Assembly (NCBI GenBank): GCA_004369085.1
Contig: ML210147.1
Location: 248,001-312,000 of the forward strand
Direction: 5' to 3'
Length of the DNA stretch: 64,000 nt
From: Coprinopsis marcescibilis
Taxonomy: Eukaryota; Basidiomycota; Agaricomycetes; Agaricales; Psathyrellaceae
Part shown: positions 13,756 through 23,630 of the stretch, piece after piece
Numbering within the stretch: the first letter of the stretch is position 1
How the letters are laid out: each line of letters begins with the position of its first letter
Position numbers and translations under genes: made by a program
The notes under the pieces: generated by a model
Told to the model about the DNA's origin: nothing
What the model saw: only the letters and a program-made list of their open reading frames with translations
Databases searched by the model: none

Positions 13756-15169
13756 TCAGAAGTATAATCTCATAGCGTTGCCTTGTATCGTCTCCGTGGG
13801 GCAATATGGACACTTGGCCCTCCTAACATAGATTCAGGAGAAGTATTGTCGACAAAGAACGCAAGCACATACCCAGCCGATTTGTTTAACTTCGACAAAC
13901 TATCCTTCGAGATGACATGTCCGCAAGTCAGCATCATTGGAGGATTGTGCTCTGTGGATTGCTCCTTGGACACGAGGCACGCAAAGATTGAATGATACCT
14001 GTTCTCCGGAGGTAGGGGGATTTCGATCTTGAAAGGATTTGCATCAACGTTCGAACCGATGATCAGGGATGCACTTACTGGTAGTTCGTCGGCATGACTC
14101 CATTCGCTCTTGCGTTCCCGCATCACTTTCTTTCCCTTCTCTATTCTGGACAATGCTCCTCCACCACCAATATCTCCCACTACTCTGAGAGGAGGCTGAC
14201 GGCTCATATTTAGACTCGCACAATATTCTTTCGCAAAGAGGGTTTCCAGATCGAAGTGCAACGAGGGCCGTGCAAGGTCTGAATACGACGATTGCTGAAG
14301 CTTTGCCAGTGGGAGATATGCTATGCAAGTCATTAACCGCCTGAACTCCGTCTCGTGTTCCGCATAAAATGGTCGAAGATGAACATTCGCGTATGCGATG
14401 GCTGGTATAGGGTTCGGAGGATGCGTTGTGAGTAGCAGGCGGATGTACTGAGATCGATGTAGATAGAACTCTAGTGGTGAATTCCTCTTCTTCAAGGTTT
14501 CCCGGTGTCGTTGGGCCCACCTTGAGGTAACGTCAATGCGTCACAATAGCCAAATCATAAGAAAGTTAGATACCCAAGAGCCAAACTGATGTCCTGATTT
14601 CTGAGACCCTTGAGAATTTGGTGAAGTTCAACAAAGTCATTTCTCAGCTCCACGGGGATTGAAACCCCGGATTCCTGATGTATGAGCGTCAAAATCAGAC
14701 AGGGAGGCTCAGTGAAACGACTGACATCAAGGAATGTCTGTGCAACATCGAATTGGCCTGTTCTGAGCAAATGAAGAGCAATTGTTCGCTCAAGAGCGGA
14801 AACAGAGGCAGGAGACGAAAAAAAATCAGTGTACGTTGGCAGCGCAGTGGATAGTTTCTATACGACGGAGCTCAGGCTTCAGCTTAACAACGTCGAGTGG
14901 GATTCGCGCACCTTATCCCATGCCTTCCCAAACCTCGACATGCTAGAGTATGTCTCTTTTTGCCTATCCTCAACCTCTTTCTTCTTCGTTTCTATGGTCT
15001 TGGACAGCTCTCGGACCTGTGCTGGATTTACCCCGTTGTGAGCAACTGCATCCTTGGCTTCCTGCAGCGATTTCAACAGAGAGTCCAAAGTGTCCGGAAC
15101 AGAGACCCCCTTTCCTTTGGTTGTGGTGAGGCGTTCGAGTTTGGTGAGTTCCTTCAGTGGCCCATCCAT
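13756..15169 (-). CDS. RMD5: RMD5-like RING E3 subunit of the GID/CTLH ubiquitin ligase
   Basis: Catalytic RING subunit of the GID/CTLH E3 complex, which in yeast degrades gluconeogenic enzymes. Exon 1 (from 15169) encodes a helical, Lys-rich N-terminus and splices AWDK to KLSTALPTYTDFF. ALERTIALHLLRTGQFDVAQ and the following region form the LisH/CTLH part; LALG|WAQRHRETLKKRNSPLEFYL crosses an intron into the CRA region. The degenerate RING is ACLVSKEQSTEHNPPMML, then TCGHVISKDSLSKL, and after the last intron GRAKCPYCP. The final intron had to be placed after GCTGG to recover KCPYCP. About 400 residues, as in the family. It is divergent from NSA1, 151 bp between starts, probably sharing a promoter. 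Confidence 0.93.
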
Positions 15170-15320
15170 TTCGACGGCGGTGGCTCAGCGAGGAGCAATA
15201 ACGTCGGAAGCAAGCGCTTGATCAGCAGTCAATTGGCCAAATTGGGTCGTGGGACACGCGCCAAATGAGATCTTGAAAATTCCTTGAAGGCAGGACCATT
15301 CGTCCTTCTCAAACTCAACC

Positions 15321-16841
15321 ATGCCTCGCTTTCTTGTCGGTGACGACCTCGGGAGTCTTAAACTATTGAAACACGGAAATGAACCTGACGCCTCTGGCAG
15401 CAAGATCCAGGTAAAAAATGTATACCAAACAGAGGCCTCGATTCAAGGCCAGGAGAGAATTTCTGTCCAAGCACTTGCTGCCCTGAACCTGGATGGATCC
15501 AACGTTATGGTGCGTATATCCTCGAAACCCAGCGTGCTTACCCTCATCAACGATAAGGTAGACAGCTGCAGCCTTCTCAGACGGAAACACGCGTCTCTAT
15601 CACCTCCAGGACGACGATTCTTTGACATTGGTGTCCTCCTGGGCAGAGTCTAGATTGAAGTCTAATCACTTCGTTGGGGCAGCATTATCCGAAAAGTCAG
15701 TATAGTTCACGGGTATCCAAATACCAAATATCTAACAGCAGTTTAGCTCGGTTTTTTCATGTACATCCAATGGTATTCTTCGACGAACATCACATTCGCA
15801 GAATGTGTCCAACGAGAAGCCCACCCACAGCCTTCGGGCCCTCCCAACACGCCTTTGCGATTGGAAGTTGGCTCCAGGATGCAATAGCTTTGCATACGGG
15901 GGGGAAGAAGTTGCACTTTCGGTCTGGGACACTGAAAAGGCGTTCTCAGCTACCTCGACGCCTGAGGACAACACAAGCGCGAAAAAGCGGAAGCGCAGTG
16001 ATGCTCTCTTCCCTGGTGAGATTTGGCGAGCCAAAAATGTAAGTTGATATAACAAGCTAGCGAAATTCTTCCAAGTTTGACGCATGTAATAGCCACCAAA
16101 CGACTCGCTCAGCCTCCGCCAACCCATTAGAATCACATCCATCGACTTCGTACCGAGTTCTGGAAGTCCGTGTCATATTATCGCTGGAACGCAGGCTGGT
16201 GACATTCAGCGTTATGATACTCGTTCGGGACGCCGACCGATCGGTGATTGGAAAGGAATAGCCAAAACTGGTGGAATTCGAACATTACAGAGTGGCTGCA
16301 ACAAAAAGTACGTTGGTGATTTCTCTTTTTATAGAAAGCCCTTCCCTCATCCAGATGAATCAGTGAGTTATTCGTAACCGATAATGGCTCTAATTTCTAC
16401 TCGCTCGATTTGCGCAATGGGAGCATTCTTTATGGGTACCACGGTGCGTTCCAATGTTTTCAGTTTCGCGCGAAATTTCAATTGTGTCTAGGCATCGCCG
16501 CATCGATAACGTCAATCGCCGCCTCTCCGACTGTCCTGGTGTCGGGAGCCATGGACCAATACGTTCGGACTCATAGTGTGTCACCACCGGCTGCAAGCAC
16601 TAAGGAAAGATTGGATGGAAAGGGAATAGTGTTAGAAAAACACTTTCTTCAATGTACGCCAACCCGCATTGTCTGGGATGGATCGACCTCCGAACAAGCG
16701 GCCTCCAACCATAATGATGATGAAGAACTCAGTGACGCTGAACACGATGTCTGGGACGAGCTCGAAGCTGCCAGCGACTCGGACTCAGATAGCGAAGCCA
16801 AAACCCAGTCAAAACGGCCAAAAAAGAAGAAGGCACTTTAG
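15321..16841 (+). CDS. NSA1: NSA1/WDR74-like ribosome biogenesis WD40 protein
   Basis: WD40 propeller protein of pre-60S ribosomal particles (yeast Nsa1, human WDR74). The N-terminus MPRFLVGDDLGSLKLLK is the first blade typical of the family. Later exons give TAAAFSDGNTRLYHLQ, GCNSFAYGGEEVALSVWDTE, PIRITSIDFVP, IIAGTQAGDIQRYDTRSGRR, FYSLDLRNGSILYGYHGIAA, and VSGAMDQYVRTH. The tail is acidic then basic (DVWDELEAASDSDSDSE ... SKRPKKKKAL), matching the nucleolar-targeting tail of WDR74. At least seven exons, total about 390 residues. Its stop lies 56 bp before the convergent stop of the pirin gene. Confidence 0.88.
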
Positions 16842-16891
16842 TGTACTTACTCCTAGGTCAATACGTTTCGATTACAATTATTTCGATACAG

Positions 16892-16974
16892 ATTAAATCA
16901 CAGGCCACCGATTTGACTCTTCCATTTATGAGCCTTTTCGAACCCGTTGATACCCATTTGGTCTGTGATTTAAT
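16892..16974. repeat. 12-bp inverted repeat spanning pirin stop codon and last 3' splice site
   Basis: ATTAAATCACAG at 16892-16903 is the exact reverse complement of CTGTGATTTAAT at 16963-16974, with a 59-nt loop. On the pirin (minus) strand, the second arm is the end of the last intron (…ATTAAATCACAG at the 3' splice site) and the first covers the last codon, the stop codon TGA and a few bases after it. The pairing is read directly from sequence; any role in splicing or 3'-end formation is inference. Confidence 0.7.
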
Positions 16975-18462
16975 ATGATACGTCGTAAGTGGGATCATGG
17001 ATTTAACTTGACTGAATTACTTACAGTCCACCAAAGTCTTCTGGATTTCTTCCTTGGTTGTCATCACAAATGGGCCGTACTGGAAAACAGTTTGGTCCAA
17101 CGGTTCTCCCGAAGCCTGCATTCGATTTCGTCAATGACAAGCTAAACGGATAACTTAAATAGCACTCGCCAAAATGAGTTCGGTCCCATCCTCCAGACCA
17201 GTGATTGAGACGCCGGTCTGGTTGTTCTCAGAAGAGAAAACCAAAGTATTAAATGAATCATGGGTTTTATCGTCGATTGATACCTTTCCCTTGAAAACTG
17301 ATGCCCGACGTCGTTTAGTACGGTCAAAGTGTACGGGTGGTATTCACTTACTGTAAGCAAATGAGGTCCAACCAGTAGCTAGACGGCGGTTAAAGATTGT
17401 GGAACAAAGACATGTGATGTTACTTACGTATTTCCTGAAAGACCGTAGAGGACTTCTTGAAGATAATGTGGAAAAACCAGCAGCCTCCCAATGGTCGCAC
17501 AGGAGATTCCACGCCGTGACTTTTCCCACTAATGACCTTGACTGCGCTGGGTCCGTCTTTGCCTTCCGGATATGCGACTGGGATCCTAAAAGATAGGTTT
17601 TAGCATGTTTACGCCAATCAGCGTGGTCGATACGCACTGGTCTGGCCCAAGTTCTTGGTAGGATGGTTCCTTTAGATGGTTTAGTCAAACTATATACTGA
17701 TTCCTGACGTCGTGGCGAGTATCACCTACCACCATCTTAAACTGGAGACCAAGGTTGTCAGTTCCGGTATTCCCAACAAGAAATATATTTGCAATCGTAC
17801 TTCCTTAGGGAGATCTACCCAGAGTTGGAATCCTCGGGGGTCAGGATGCCCCGGTGCGTGAACGGGCATCTCGGCGTGAATGATGCCTCGACCAGCACAC
17901 ATCCATTGGACTCCTCCAGCCTCTATGGTTCCAGCATGGCCTGCAGAATCTTCGTGTCGGCTGGATCTGAACACCGTGTCAGGTCTGTGCTGACCCGACC
18001 CTGATAACGATGGCAGACGTACCCCTCGATCATGTAGGTGACCGTAGCCTGTCCTCTATGAGGGTGGTCGGGGAAACCCTGTTTTGATGTAACGTGTCAA
18101 TGTACCAAACATACTTTCCGTCCAATGGTTCTCACTGCTCCGTTTCCGACATGAAAGTGATCAAGCATAAGGAATGGAGTCAAGTTTTTTAGGCTCGCTG
18201 TGCCTATGCTCCTTCGAACACGCGCTCCTGCACCCTGTCCAGTTATTAGATGATATGTTGGTACCTTCAAGGCAGCAGATCTGACCTCCGCTTGTTCTAT
18301 GGCAAGAACCTTCTTCACAACGGTTCGGGATATCCAAGCAATAGACATATCTTCAGATCGAGGTGAAGTTGACAGAGTTGAAGTGCTGGTTGTTCTGTAG
18401 TTCAGAAAGACGGCGACGATAATTCCGACAAATAGAAAGAGGATAGTGTTTGTGGGGGGCAT
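16898..18462 (-). CDS. Pirin-family cupin protein with an N-terminal membrane segment
   Basis: Bicupin of the pirin family (Fe-binding; a transcription cofactor in animals, a quercetinase-like enzyme in some bacteria). Splicing gives GFPDHPHRGQATVTYMIEG, SRHEDSAGHAGTIEAGGVQW and AGRGIIHAEMPVHAPGHPD. The ligands His, His, His and Glu of pirin are all present. The C-terminal cupin ends with QYGPFVMTTKEEIQKTLVDY, then QMGINGFEKAHKWKS. Before the domain the frame starting at 18462 encodes a hydrophobic stretch ILFLFVGIIVAVFLNY, like a signal anchor, which ordinary pirins lack. A second in-frame Met follows it (MSIAWISRTVVKKVL), so a cytosolic form is possible. About eight exons. A 12-bp inverted repeat links the last 3' splice site and the stop codon. 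Confidence 0.88.
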
Positions 18463-18704
18463 TCTGTGTGCACATCCTTTTTGTACTGCCCAGCTTACAC
18501 ATGTATTATGCAGAAATCGTGGAAGGGATAGGCTCGTTTTGGCATGTCAAGAAATCGATTTGATTTAGTGATGTCATCTGATTCATCCGCGAATTGATCG
18601 TGAGGCAAGATGCCCTCAAAAGGTTCTCCCGGCACTACATACAGGCAATTGAATACTATTTAGTTACATAAGGTAGGAAACAGCTTCCAAACAGGGTTCC
18701 TCGT

Positions 18705-21076
18705 TTATAAAGCATCCCAGATTCTCTGTAATCTTGTTCTCGGTCCTTTGGCTGCTTCTTGCGCCAAATATTTCTGTTCTTCTTCGTCTATGGCACGGAG
18801 ACCCGTAACAAGGTCAATGTTCGCAGGAGCAATGACCTTGGTCTTGAATAACAATTTATAACCCCACCACATAATCAAGAAGAGAGGGATAGCAATATAG
18901 CTCCTGTTTAGTAGACACGATCTCATCGTCAGTGCTTCAGACACAAGGAAGACCAAATGTGTCAACATACGTTACAAAATTAGCGATGTTGGGTCCACTG
19001 AAAGGAATAAATGTGTCGAATCCTTTGAAAATGGTGATGATCGTAGTCGAGGCCAATGCAAACCAAGCACCCCAAGGTTGGAACGGAGCTTTATAAGGCA
19101 GATTATCTCGCGACATTCCCTGACTTTTGAGGCCCTTCATGAATTGACTATTGGAGTTGTCAGGCTGTCAGTAGAGCATCGACAACAACGGAAAGGATTT
19201 CATACATGTGAGAGTACAAGATACACATCCAAGTTAGGGCGCCAAAGGTGGATACCAGGTTCACGAACCACCCGAAAACTAAGCATAGATCAGCTGAAGG
19301 ACTCTTGGAAATGAGTGTATGGTGAGAACAAACCCCTAGCACCAGTCGAAGCAACGTTCAGGAACACAAGTCCGCACCAAGCAGTACAGAAAATCAGGGC
19401 GGTCCAGGGCACTCCCATCCGGTTAACCTTTTTGAAGATTGCTGGAGCTTTGCCTTCGATTGCCAGGCCGTAAAGAGTTCTTGAACCGATATAGAGATCC
19501 GAGTTTGCTGCACTCATGACGAAGATAAGGATTGCCCCATTGATGACATGGCTAAGGGTTTCGACTCCGACCTGTGAGATGCGTCAAACGAACTCACACT
19601 CAGACTATCCGACCGGCAAACGTTACTACTTACTAGGGTGGCAGCCACGACGAAAGGACTGGCAGCAGCACCTGTTTTTGATTGGGTAGCCACGAAGAGG
19701 GTCGGGTCTGTGCTCGGAACAATCAAACCAATGACGAAAACGCCTCCAACGTAGAATACGAGGATTCGGAAGAATGTTCGTCGGATGGCGATCGGAATGT
19801 TACGGCGGGGGTTCTCTGCCTGATTTAAGGAGTGAGCGAAATACGGGGAAATCAGTATTTCAGCACACTGACCTCGCCTACAGTCACACCAATCAATTCA
19901 GTTCCCATGTACGCGAACAAAGCGTTTGTCAAAGTTGCCCAGAAGCCAAGGAAAATAGAAACAGAGGTGTCTTGGACTTGTTCCAATAAGTATTTTCCCA
20001 TTGGACCATTGGGCTCTCTCCAGTATCGGAATCCGATTCTGTCCTTTTCAGGGTTGCCACCTGTTTGAATGGGTTGTCAGCTAACTTCGTTGCAACAGGT
20101 TAAAACAGCGGGACGTGCCTAAGTCAATGATGATACCGAACAGCAGGAGTCCAATGAGAGCAACGACTAGAAAACAATGATTAGAGACTTCGGATTGAAT
20201 TGATTCCTTGACTTACTCTTGATACTCGAGAACCAAAACTCCAGTTCGCCGAAAACTCGGACGCCAAGAAGATTAATGACGAAGACTAAAGAGTTGATCA
20301 GCACAACCCCATCACGAAGCCATCCCTGAACTTACTGAAGACAATGAACACAACTGCATTGAGGCGTCAGCTTATCTATACCACAGCTAGCCTGGGCAGA
20401 ACCCACCCATAAAAACAGCTATGTGCACATTTCTACCGCCCTCCCAATACTGCACAACGACACCAGCAGCATTGATGTTGTTTGGGGTGACAATGAGCTG
20501 CGGATAAGAGCCACATTGAGTACAGTAACAAATTCACCATAAGACTCCTTACATATTTCAGCAAGTAGTTCCACCCCAAAGCAAACCCCAGAGCCGGATC
20601 GACAAACCGAGTAGCATAGCCTGCGAAGCCCTTTTTGTGAGGCAAGAAGGCGGCCATTTCTCCGAGGGACACCATAACGAGGTAACATACGAAACCGACA
20701 AAGGAATATCCAAGGAGAAGACCTGTAGACACGGCAATGAGCACTCCATCGCTGCAGGAGCTTTTGGGAATTTAATCACCAAGCGGGCCTCCACGCCTCA
20801 GCGCAGTACCCGAGCCGATGATAAGGCCAGTCCCGACAGCGCCCCCCAACTATTATTCGAAATCCATTATCAACAGGACTTTCGACCAGAGTGGGAATAC
20901 ATGGTACGCACCGCTATCATGGAGATCTGTCGGGCCTTGAGGCCACGGTGCAAACTCTCCTCGGCAACTGGGTCATGGAGATTAGGGTCAAGCTCATCGT
21001 CTATTTTTTCGCTTGAAGTGCGAGACTGGTCTTCAAGAACCTTCTCATTGACGATTTTCTTTTCGTCGTCAGACAT
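18705..21076 (-). CDS. Amino-acid permease, YAT/AAP family of the APC superfamily
   Basis: Plasma-membrane amino-acid/H+ symporter of the fungal Gap1/Agp family. The cytosolic N-terminus is acidic (MSDDEKKIVNEKVLEDQSRT). HRGLKARQISMIA leads into TM1, whose glycine-rich motif GGAVGTGLIIGSGTAL is split by an intron. Following helices include STGLLLGYSFVGFVCYLVMV, EMAAFLPHKKGFAGYA, and FALGWNYLLKY. The C-terminal helix YIAIPLFLIMWWGYKLLF precedes a cytosolic tail ending in RLQRIWDAL. About 12 membrane segments over more than ten exons. The substrate cannot be told from sequence. Its export from the ER would need a Shr3-type chaperone, encoded at 3471-4301. Two GATAA sites and a TATA-like element precede the start. 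Confidence 0.9.
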
Positions 21077-21744
21077 AGTGACTGCCTTGGAGGACGAAAA
21101 GCGAGAAGAGAAGCAAGGGTGCTTGAAGAAGTAAGGTCCATGTGGGGCTGTTTAAATAGAAGAGTTTCTAGGAGAAGCATTATCGGAGCTTTGGTTATCG
21201 AAAGTAAGGCAAACACAAAGGGGGTTAGATGGGGCGTTCCACAAGGTATGGTTGGAGAGAAGCATCTTGCACTCCATTCGGTCAGAAGTTAGAACTCTGG
21301 TGGTATTACGGCCATCGCGTGCACCTGGAGTTTTGGGAGGTATGGTTCGGTGACACGGGTGTGAATGAGGACGTATGTATGATGATGGGACACCCAAATA
21401 CACCAGATCCCATTGACGCCCCACGCGGTCATCGAATGCACAGCTGATGCAGACAGGGATACCTGGTGTTCGCTATAGTAGATAATTAGGCATGTCAGTG
21501 GATCAGCCAGACTAGAACAGGATCCGAGTTGCGGTCGTTCCAGCTCACCTGGTGGTTGCAATCGGACATCATTGTATGAGATAGCTTGGCGGCCGCCGCA
21601 CTGGCCTCTTGTGCCAAAGACCAAGGGCTAGAAACTGAACCAACTCAATGTAATCAAGTGGTACTAACAATTGTACGAATACAATACAGTGAAATGTAGC
21701 ATTCTCCCCTTCACATATCTTCTCTTCTTGAACACGTCGGCAAG
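21077..21744 (-). promoter_or_regulatory. 668-bp intergenic region; permease promoter with TATA-like and GATAA motifs
   Basis: No gene is supported here. Reading toward the permease start at 21076, TATTTAAA lies at 21158-21151, and two GATAA motifs (TTATC on the plus strand) lie at 21180-21184 and 21195-21199, 15 bp apart and 104-123 bp upstream of the ATG. GATA factors control nitrogen-source permeases in fungi (established); that they act here is inference. Open frames of 70-110 codons in the rest have no recognisable protein. Confidence 0.4.
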
Positions 21745-23133
21745 TTATAGCTTGTGTCTGATTTCCTTGTTTGCAATTCTCCGAAATTGCCTAGCAGGAA
21801 TCCCGCTTGCCAACCGGGCAGCTTGCGCTGTTTAGGACATGCAATGCAAACCTGTCAGAACCTATTATTGGATGCATCTAGTGAAACAGTTGCGTACCGT
21901 ATCCTTCTCTGAGATTTACAGCATCCATGTTGTTCTTGTCGTTCAGACCCACTTGGATGAGTGATTTCATCTTCAACAACGCAGTGGGGTCAAGTCCGTC
22001 CAGGTCGGCTAAAACATCCCTGCGAACGGCGCTATGAAACTCTTCAGTGGATTGCGCAGGGTAAATTTGGCTAAGTGTCCGAATAAGGCGTCAGTCCCTC
22101 GTCGGTTCAACGTGCCTGATAACCCACTTAATAAACCCCGCGTCCAAAAGTTGCTGTGAGTTCTTCTTCTTTCCCCAGATCAAGACTTCTTTGGCCATAC
22201 CGACACCCACTGGGCTAGATCTTCAGCGAAAGAAGAGAACTTAAATCCGAGAGACCAACTTCGATTTACAAACGTCACACTTGCGCCTCCTTCGGCGACA
22301 ATGCCTAACAGACGAGTATTAGAATTTTGCATAGCTCAATATGGATGCACGTACCGATAAATGTGAAGGGACATGATAGCCAGACACCAGGTAAAGCATA
22401 AATGAAATCAAAATATCCGATGAAGGCTAGAACAATATAAGAAGCGTTTAATAGGCAACACCAGTGTGATCCTTACCTGCCATGATCCCTAGGTCAATGC
22501 GGCAAACCTGTGAGTGCGACCTTATATCAAGTGGTCAGATTACTGACCCATGACCGGACCATTCAGAGCTGCAACAAGAATTTTACTATGCGAGTAAAGC
22601 TGCAGCGTGGAACAGAGTCAACCTCTCAATTGGAATGGAAGTGAGTAATTTATTATCTACCGCTTGACCAACGTCGATGGTGGTGCTAGTCACGCTCGTC
22701 CTGAAAGTTTCACGAAGATTCCCCGTCTTTACATCGTCAGTTGGTTTTTTGCTCCGTACGTCGGTACCGCTAAGTGTCTAGCATTCATGATCCAGTACAA
22801 TTGTCGTATGTATTGCGAAACACACCTGCAGAACCACTGTCCATTTCCTGGTAAAACGGAGAAATATTATTCACAGAAGAGCATGTATATGATCAAGCAC
22901 CGACCTTGTAAGATTGTTACCAGCACGTCATCCCGAGAGTCGATTTCACGAAGAGAATTGGACAGTTTATCATAGTCTTTCGAGTACCAATCAGAAATCC
23001 AAAGGTGAACCAGATCGGAATCTAGTTTACCTGACGGGGTCAAAGCATTCAGGGTTTGCGGGCGATCCAGTGTCAAAATTGCAACCTTGTCTGCGATATG
23101 CACTGAGATGGTACTTTCGGTTGCGGACGACAT
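21745..23133 (-). CDS. Peroxisomal delta3,delta2-enoyl-CoA isomerase, crotonase fold
   Basis: Crotonase-family enzyme that shifts double bonds of unsaturated fatty acyl-CoA for beta-oxidation. Exon 1 encodes MSSATESTISVHIADKVAIL and LDRPQTLNALT. Splicing then gives LQGNGQWFCSGTDVRSKKP (oxyanion-hole region), IESKILVAALNGP, AAFIGYFDFIYALPG, CPFTFIGIVAEGGASVTF, VNRMGVGMAKEVLIWGKKKN, and DAGFINQIYPAQSTEEF. The Glu in AEGG matches the catalytic acid of yeast Eci1. The last exon ends RRIANKEIRHKL, a C-terminal HKL that fits a PTS1 peroxisome signal. About nine exons, about 275-290 residues. The junction after LNGP had to be placed at GT in CCG|GTCATGG to avoid stops, so that exon edge is less certain. 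Confidence 0.85.
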
Positions 23134-23630
23134 AGTGAGACAAGGTGAAATACAGACCGGTACTACCGCTGAGCTTATATGTAACTCAATCCATGCAAGG
23201 CTGCAATTACCCCTCGGCATTCGGTTAACTATGAGCAAATCACAGCCGGTACATGGGGTACATGCCCCTGAAGCCGTTCAACCTATGATCGTTAACGTGA
23301 CTCTAATTTGCTTTTGTGCGAGTGAGTTGGCAATGATGAATGGCTTGGACGATGATTTTGGGACATCAAATGCTCAGCCTCGTTTCGGGCGCTTGCCTCT
23401 CCTGGCTTGGAGTCCTGGATCGCCAACGCATACGAACGTACAGGCATGTATGTACTTACCTCGACGATGAAATGGTCTTGAACTTGAAGCCTGATATCAC
23501 TGTGACTCTCCATGAGCAACTGGTATTCAGATTTGAAAAGATGAAAGGTTCAAGCAAGAAAAGTACCCTGTTATTGTAATCAGTCTGAGATCCATGATAT
23601 AGCATCCTACTCAACGCAGTCTAAAGCATG
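23134..23630. other. 497-bp intergenic region without a recognised feature
   Basis: This lies upstream of the isomerase start (23133) and downstream of the SmgGDS-like stop (23631), both on the minus strand. Open frames of 60-127 codons here cross stops in the neighbouring genes' frames and show no known motif. It probably contains the isomerase promoter and the end of the SmgGDS-like transcript, but I see no clear TATA box. Confidence 0.5.

Noticed and set aside
21289..21624. Minus-strand 111-codon frame between permease and isomerase
   Set aside because: No conserved motif, no clean splice partners; treated as intergenic.
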